The position numbers and the translations under genes were made by a program. A stretch of 64,000 nt of DNA from Arsukibacterium tuosuense (lineage in GTDB: Bacteria; Pseudomonadota; Gammaproteobacteria; Enterobacterales; Alteromonadaceae): contig NZ_OBEB01000005.1 of NCBI RefSeq assembly GCF_900215315.1, positions 305,416 through 369,415 on the forward strand, in the 5' to 3' direction. Positions 62,120 through 64,000 of this stretch are shown here, in pieces; within the stretch, counting starts at the first letter, position 1, and the number at the start of each line of letters is the position of its first letter. Below the pieces are notes generated by a model that searched no databases, had not been told where the DNA came from, and was given only the letters and a program-made list of their open reading frames with translations.

Positions 62120-63121
62120 CTACAAATGCTTTTTAAACCAATCGGTAAGCGCTTTATCCTTCTCTTCCTTGTGCCCTGTTAGATCATGCCCGCCGGTATC
62201 AAAGGTTTTAAACTGAAACGGAATACCGTATTGGGTAAACCGCTCACTCATTTGCACCGCATTGGCGTAAGTGACTCTTTCATCATCTTTGGCATGAATC
62301 AGTAACACCGGTACTTTTGGCAATTGGTCAGCCCAGTAAATGGCTGAGCGGGCTTTTAGCGCGGCTTCTTCGTTTTCGGCAAAATCAGGAATTAACTTAC
62401 TAAGCAAAAAGCGGCTTTTTTCGCTTCTGTCCCTGAAACTAAAGACATCACTCAGGCCTGCGACAATGGCCATAGCTTTAATATCCGGGTACTTTTTTGC
62501 AAACAGATAACTTTGCATGCCGCCGCGGCTTGAACCGTAAACCCCTATCCGGCTGCTATCGGCAATATCCAGACTTTTAATAATAGGCACCAACGCCAAT
62601 ACGTCTTCAACATCGATTCCGCCATATTGGTCTTCAGTGCCGTCAGCAACAAAGTCTGCTGGCTTTAATCTTTTGCCACTCCAACGATACTGGCTACCAA
62701 TAACCGCAAAACCTTCTGCAGCCAACGGCATTAAGTCATGCATCATTCTGCCGACATTAACCCTGCCGTAAGTCGTGTTACCGCCCCGGTTATAAATCAC
62801 TGTTGGCAGTGGCGTTTTAGCAGCAGTCGGATAAATAAGATATCCGTCTACCGTTACGTCACCTACCTCATAGGTAAACCAGTTGCAGCTCAAAGTAGTT
62901 TGGTAAGTTTCGAAGTCTTCTTTGGAGAACGGGAAGTTTTCTAATTTGAAACCTGGCTTGTTAGACAAAAAGCCAAGCCATTTATCGTAGCTTGCAAAAG
63001 GGCCGCGAAAACAACTATGTATATCAGACATTCCGGTTTGCTCAAATGTCTCAACAGCTTTCGCATTACCGACACATAACATTAAGAACAACAAGACAGT
63101 GCACTTCCAGGCCATATGCAT
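62120..63121 (-). CDS. Exported alpha/beta hydrolase (prolyl-oligopeptidase-like)
   Basis: 333 residues. A signal peptide (MAWKCTVLLFLMLCVGNAKA region) is followed by an alpha/beta hydrolase domain with the nucleophile elbow GSSRGGMQSY, Asp in LIHAKDDERV and His in TGGHDLTGH, a complete triad. The last helix ends at the C-terminus, as in the S9 peptidase/esterase group. The substrate (peptide or ester) cannot be told. ATG 63121 has AGGG 5 nt upstream. Monocistronic. Confidence 0.85.
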   Translation of the reverse strand: MHMAWKCTVLLFLMLCVGNAKAVETFEQTGMSDIHSCFRGPFASYDKWLGFLSNKPGFKLENFPFSKEDFETYQTTLSCNWFTYEVGDVTVDGYLIYPTAAKTPLPTVIYNRGGNTTYGRVNVGRMMHDLMPLAAEGFAVIGSQYRWSGKRLKPADFVADGTEDQYGGIDVEDVLALVPIIKSLDIADSSRIGVYGSSRGGMQSYLFAKKYPDIKAMAIVAGLSDVFSFRDRSEKSRFLLSKLIPDFAENEEAALKARSAIYWADQLPKVPVLLIHAKDDERVTYANAVQMSERFTQYGIPFQFKTFDTGGHDLTGHKEEKDKALTDWFKKHL

Positions 63122-63321
63122 AACATCCCTATAACGATAAATTCTTTTTTTGGTACAAAGAAACTACCACAACAGGTTGAGCAGTTCGATTATTTTTTTG
63201 CGGGGTTAATGTCAGTACAGTGCCAAAATACATTTAGCCTGCATTAACATCCAGAATATTGCTACCATGCTGAGCAATACCCAGAACACTTTTGTAGCGT
63301 ACTTTGGCTAAGTGGAGAGTT

Positions 63322-63894
63322 ATGTCACACAACACCATTGACCTGAATAAACAGCGCCAGCCGTTGGATCACCTGGAGTCTGTCTGGCTGTTTGGTTATG
63401 GCTCGTTAATTTATAAAGCCGATTTTCCTTATCTCAAGCGCAAGCCCGCCTGTATTTATGGCTGGCAGCGCCGCTTCTGGCAGGGCTCGCATGACCATCG
63501 CGGCACGCCTGAGGCACCGGGGCGGGTATTAACGCTGATAGAAGCACCAGGCGCACGCTGCGCTGGGATGGCCTATCAGGTAACGCCCGATACCTTTGAG
63601 CATTTAGACCACCGCGAGAAAAACGGTTACCTGCGGGTATTTACTCAGTTGCATTGGCTGGACGAACCTGGAGAAACTGAGGGCCTGGTGTATTTAGCCA
63701 GCGCTGATAACGAGGCGTATCTGGGCCCGGACAGTGACGAGGCTATCGCGGCTCATATCGCCCAAAGCGAGGGACCAAGTGGCCCTAATAGTGAATACTT
63801 ACTAAAACTGGCGCAGGCTCTGCGGGACATGAATGAACACGATGAACATGTATTTGCTATTGAGCGCGAGCTGCTAAAGCTGATAAACCGATAG
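63322..63894 (+). CDS. ChaC-like gamma-glutamylcyclotransferase
   Basis: 190 residues from the ATG at 63322 (GGAGAG 4 nt upstream); an upstream TTG at 63304 would add six residues. The family motif FGYGSLI, which binds the gamma-glutamyl group, is at about 26-32, and the catalytic Glu is in LDHREKNGYLR. It cleaves glutathione to 5-oxoproline and Cys-Gly in the ChaC1/ChaC2-type reaction. Shorter than E. coli ChaC (231), closer to ChaC2-size proteins. Confidence 0.9.
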   Translation: MSHNTIDLNKQRQPLDHLESVWLFGYGSLIYKADFPYLKRKPACIYGWQRRFWQGSHDHRGTPEAPGRVLTLIEAPGARCAGMAYQVTPDTFEHLDHREKNGYLRVFTQLHWLDEPGETEGLVYLASADNEAYLGPDSDEAIAAHIAQSEGPSGPNSEYLLKLAQALRDMNEHDEHVFAIERELLKLINR

Positions 63895-63950
63895 TTAGGA
63901 AATTGGGGTCACCCATTAGCCTCTCGGAGTCAACAGCGTAACCAAACCCG

Positions 63951-63977
63951 CGCGCACGGTTAAGTGCGCGTCTCTTT
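63951..63977 (+). terminator. Terminator of the ChaC-like gene
   Basis: A 7-bp stem CGCGCAC / GTGCGCG with a 6-nt loop, followed by TCTCTTTT. No gene is seen from here to the window end. Confidence 0.75.
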
Positions 63978-64000
63978 TATTCCTTGTAAACCAATAACCT

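Overview
The window looks like chromosomal DNA of a free-living gammaproteobacterium of the Rheinheimera/Alishewanella/Arsukibacterium type. This is inferred from the protein sequences and from Enterobacteriaceae-like gene order (lysS-prfB-recJ-dsbC-xerD next to fldB; trmN next to srmB; thrABC; guaBA next to xseA). No rRNA, tRNA, CRISPR array or complete insertion sequence was found. Coding density is high.

Region by region. 0.2-2.1 kb: a MbnP/MbnH metal-protein pair. 2.2-7.7 kb: a cell-envelope/stress block made of a BON-domain protein, a helical protein, a sigma-54 activator with a receiver-like domain lacking the phospho-Asp, a small DUF1328 membrane protein, and a yqjD-yqjE-yqjK-like-AI-2E transporter operon. 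Three minus-strand transcription units here each have a -24/-12 sigma-54 promoter, with a TTACC..GTAA inverted repeat about 100 bp further upstream. I consider this the best candidate for an undescribed regulon. 7.8-20.8 kb: lysS, prfB (with the programmed +1 frameshift), recJ, dsbC, xerD, a 1618-residue surface protein placed inside the conserved xerD/fldB neighbourhood, then fldB and trmN. 20.9-30.3 kb: srmB, an LD-carboxypeptidase, gsk, yaaA, a receiver-TPR protein, tal and pgi.

30.3-32.5 kb is a small accessory patch bounded by a duplicated, about 95 % identical copy of the pgi 3' end. It holds a truncated IS4-like transposase, a 113-bp inverted-repeat structure, an AT-rich secreted protein with an internal tandem repeat, and a roughly 104-bp MITE-like element whose end abuts the pgi breakpoint.

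32.7-39.4 kb: a three-part epimerase/SPW/VKOR-like fusion protein, then a four-gene set (class II aldolase, enolase-superfamily dehydratase, lactonase-like amidohydrolase, SDR dehydrogenase) suited to non-phosphorylative sugar-acid breakdown, and a DUF3545 gene. 39.4-45.0 kb: the threonine operon with a thrL attenuator and with ung as its last gene. 45.1-53.5 kb: signalling genes (receiver, CheC-like phosphatase, diguanylate cyclase, divergent histidine kinase, then HDOD and hybrid kinase) plus rdgC. 53.5-57 kb: mlaA with an RND-type exporter. 57-64 kb: guaBA, xseA, a degraded ParD/ParE module, an exported alpha/beta hydrolase and a ChaC-like cyclotransferase.
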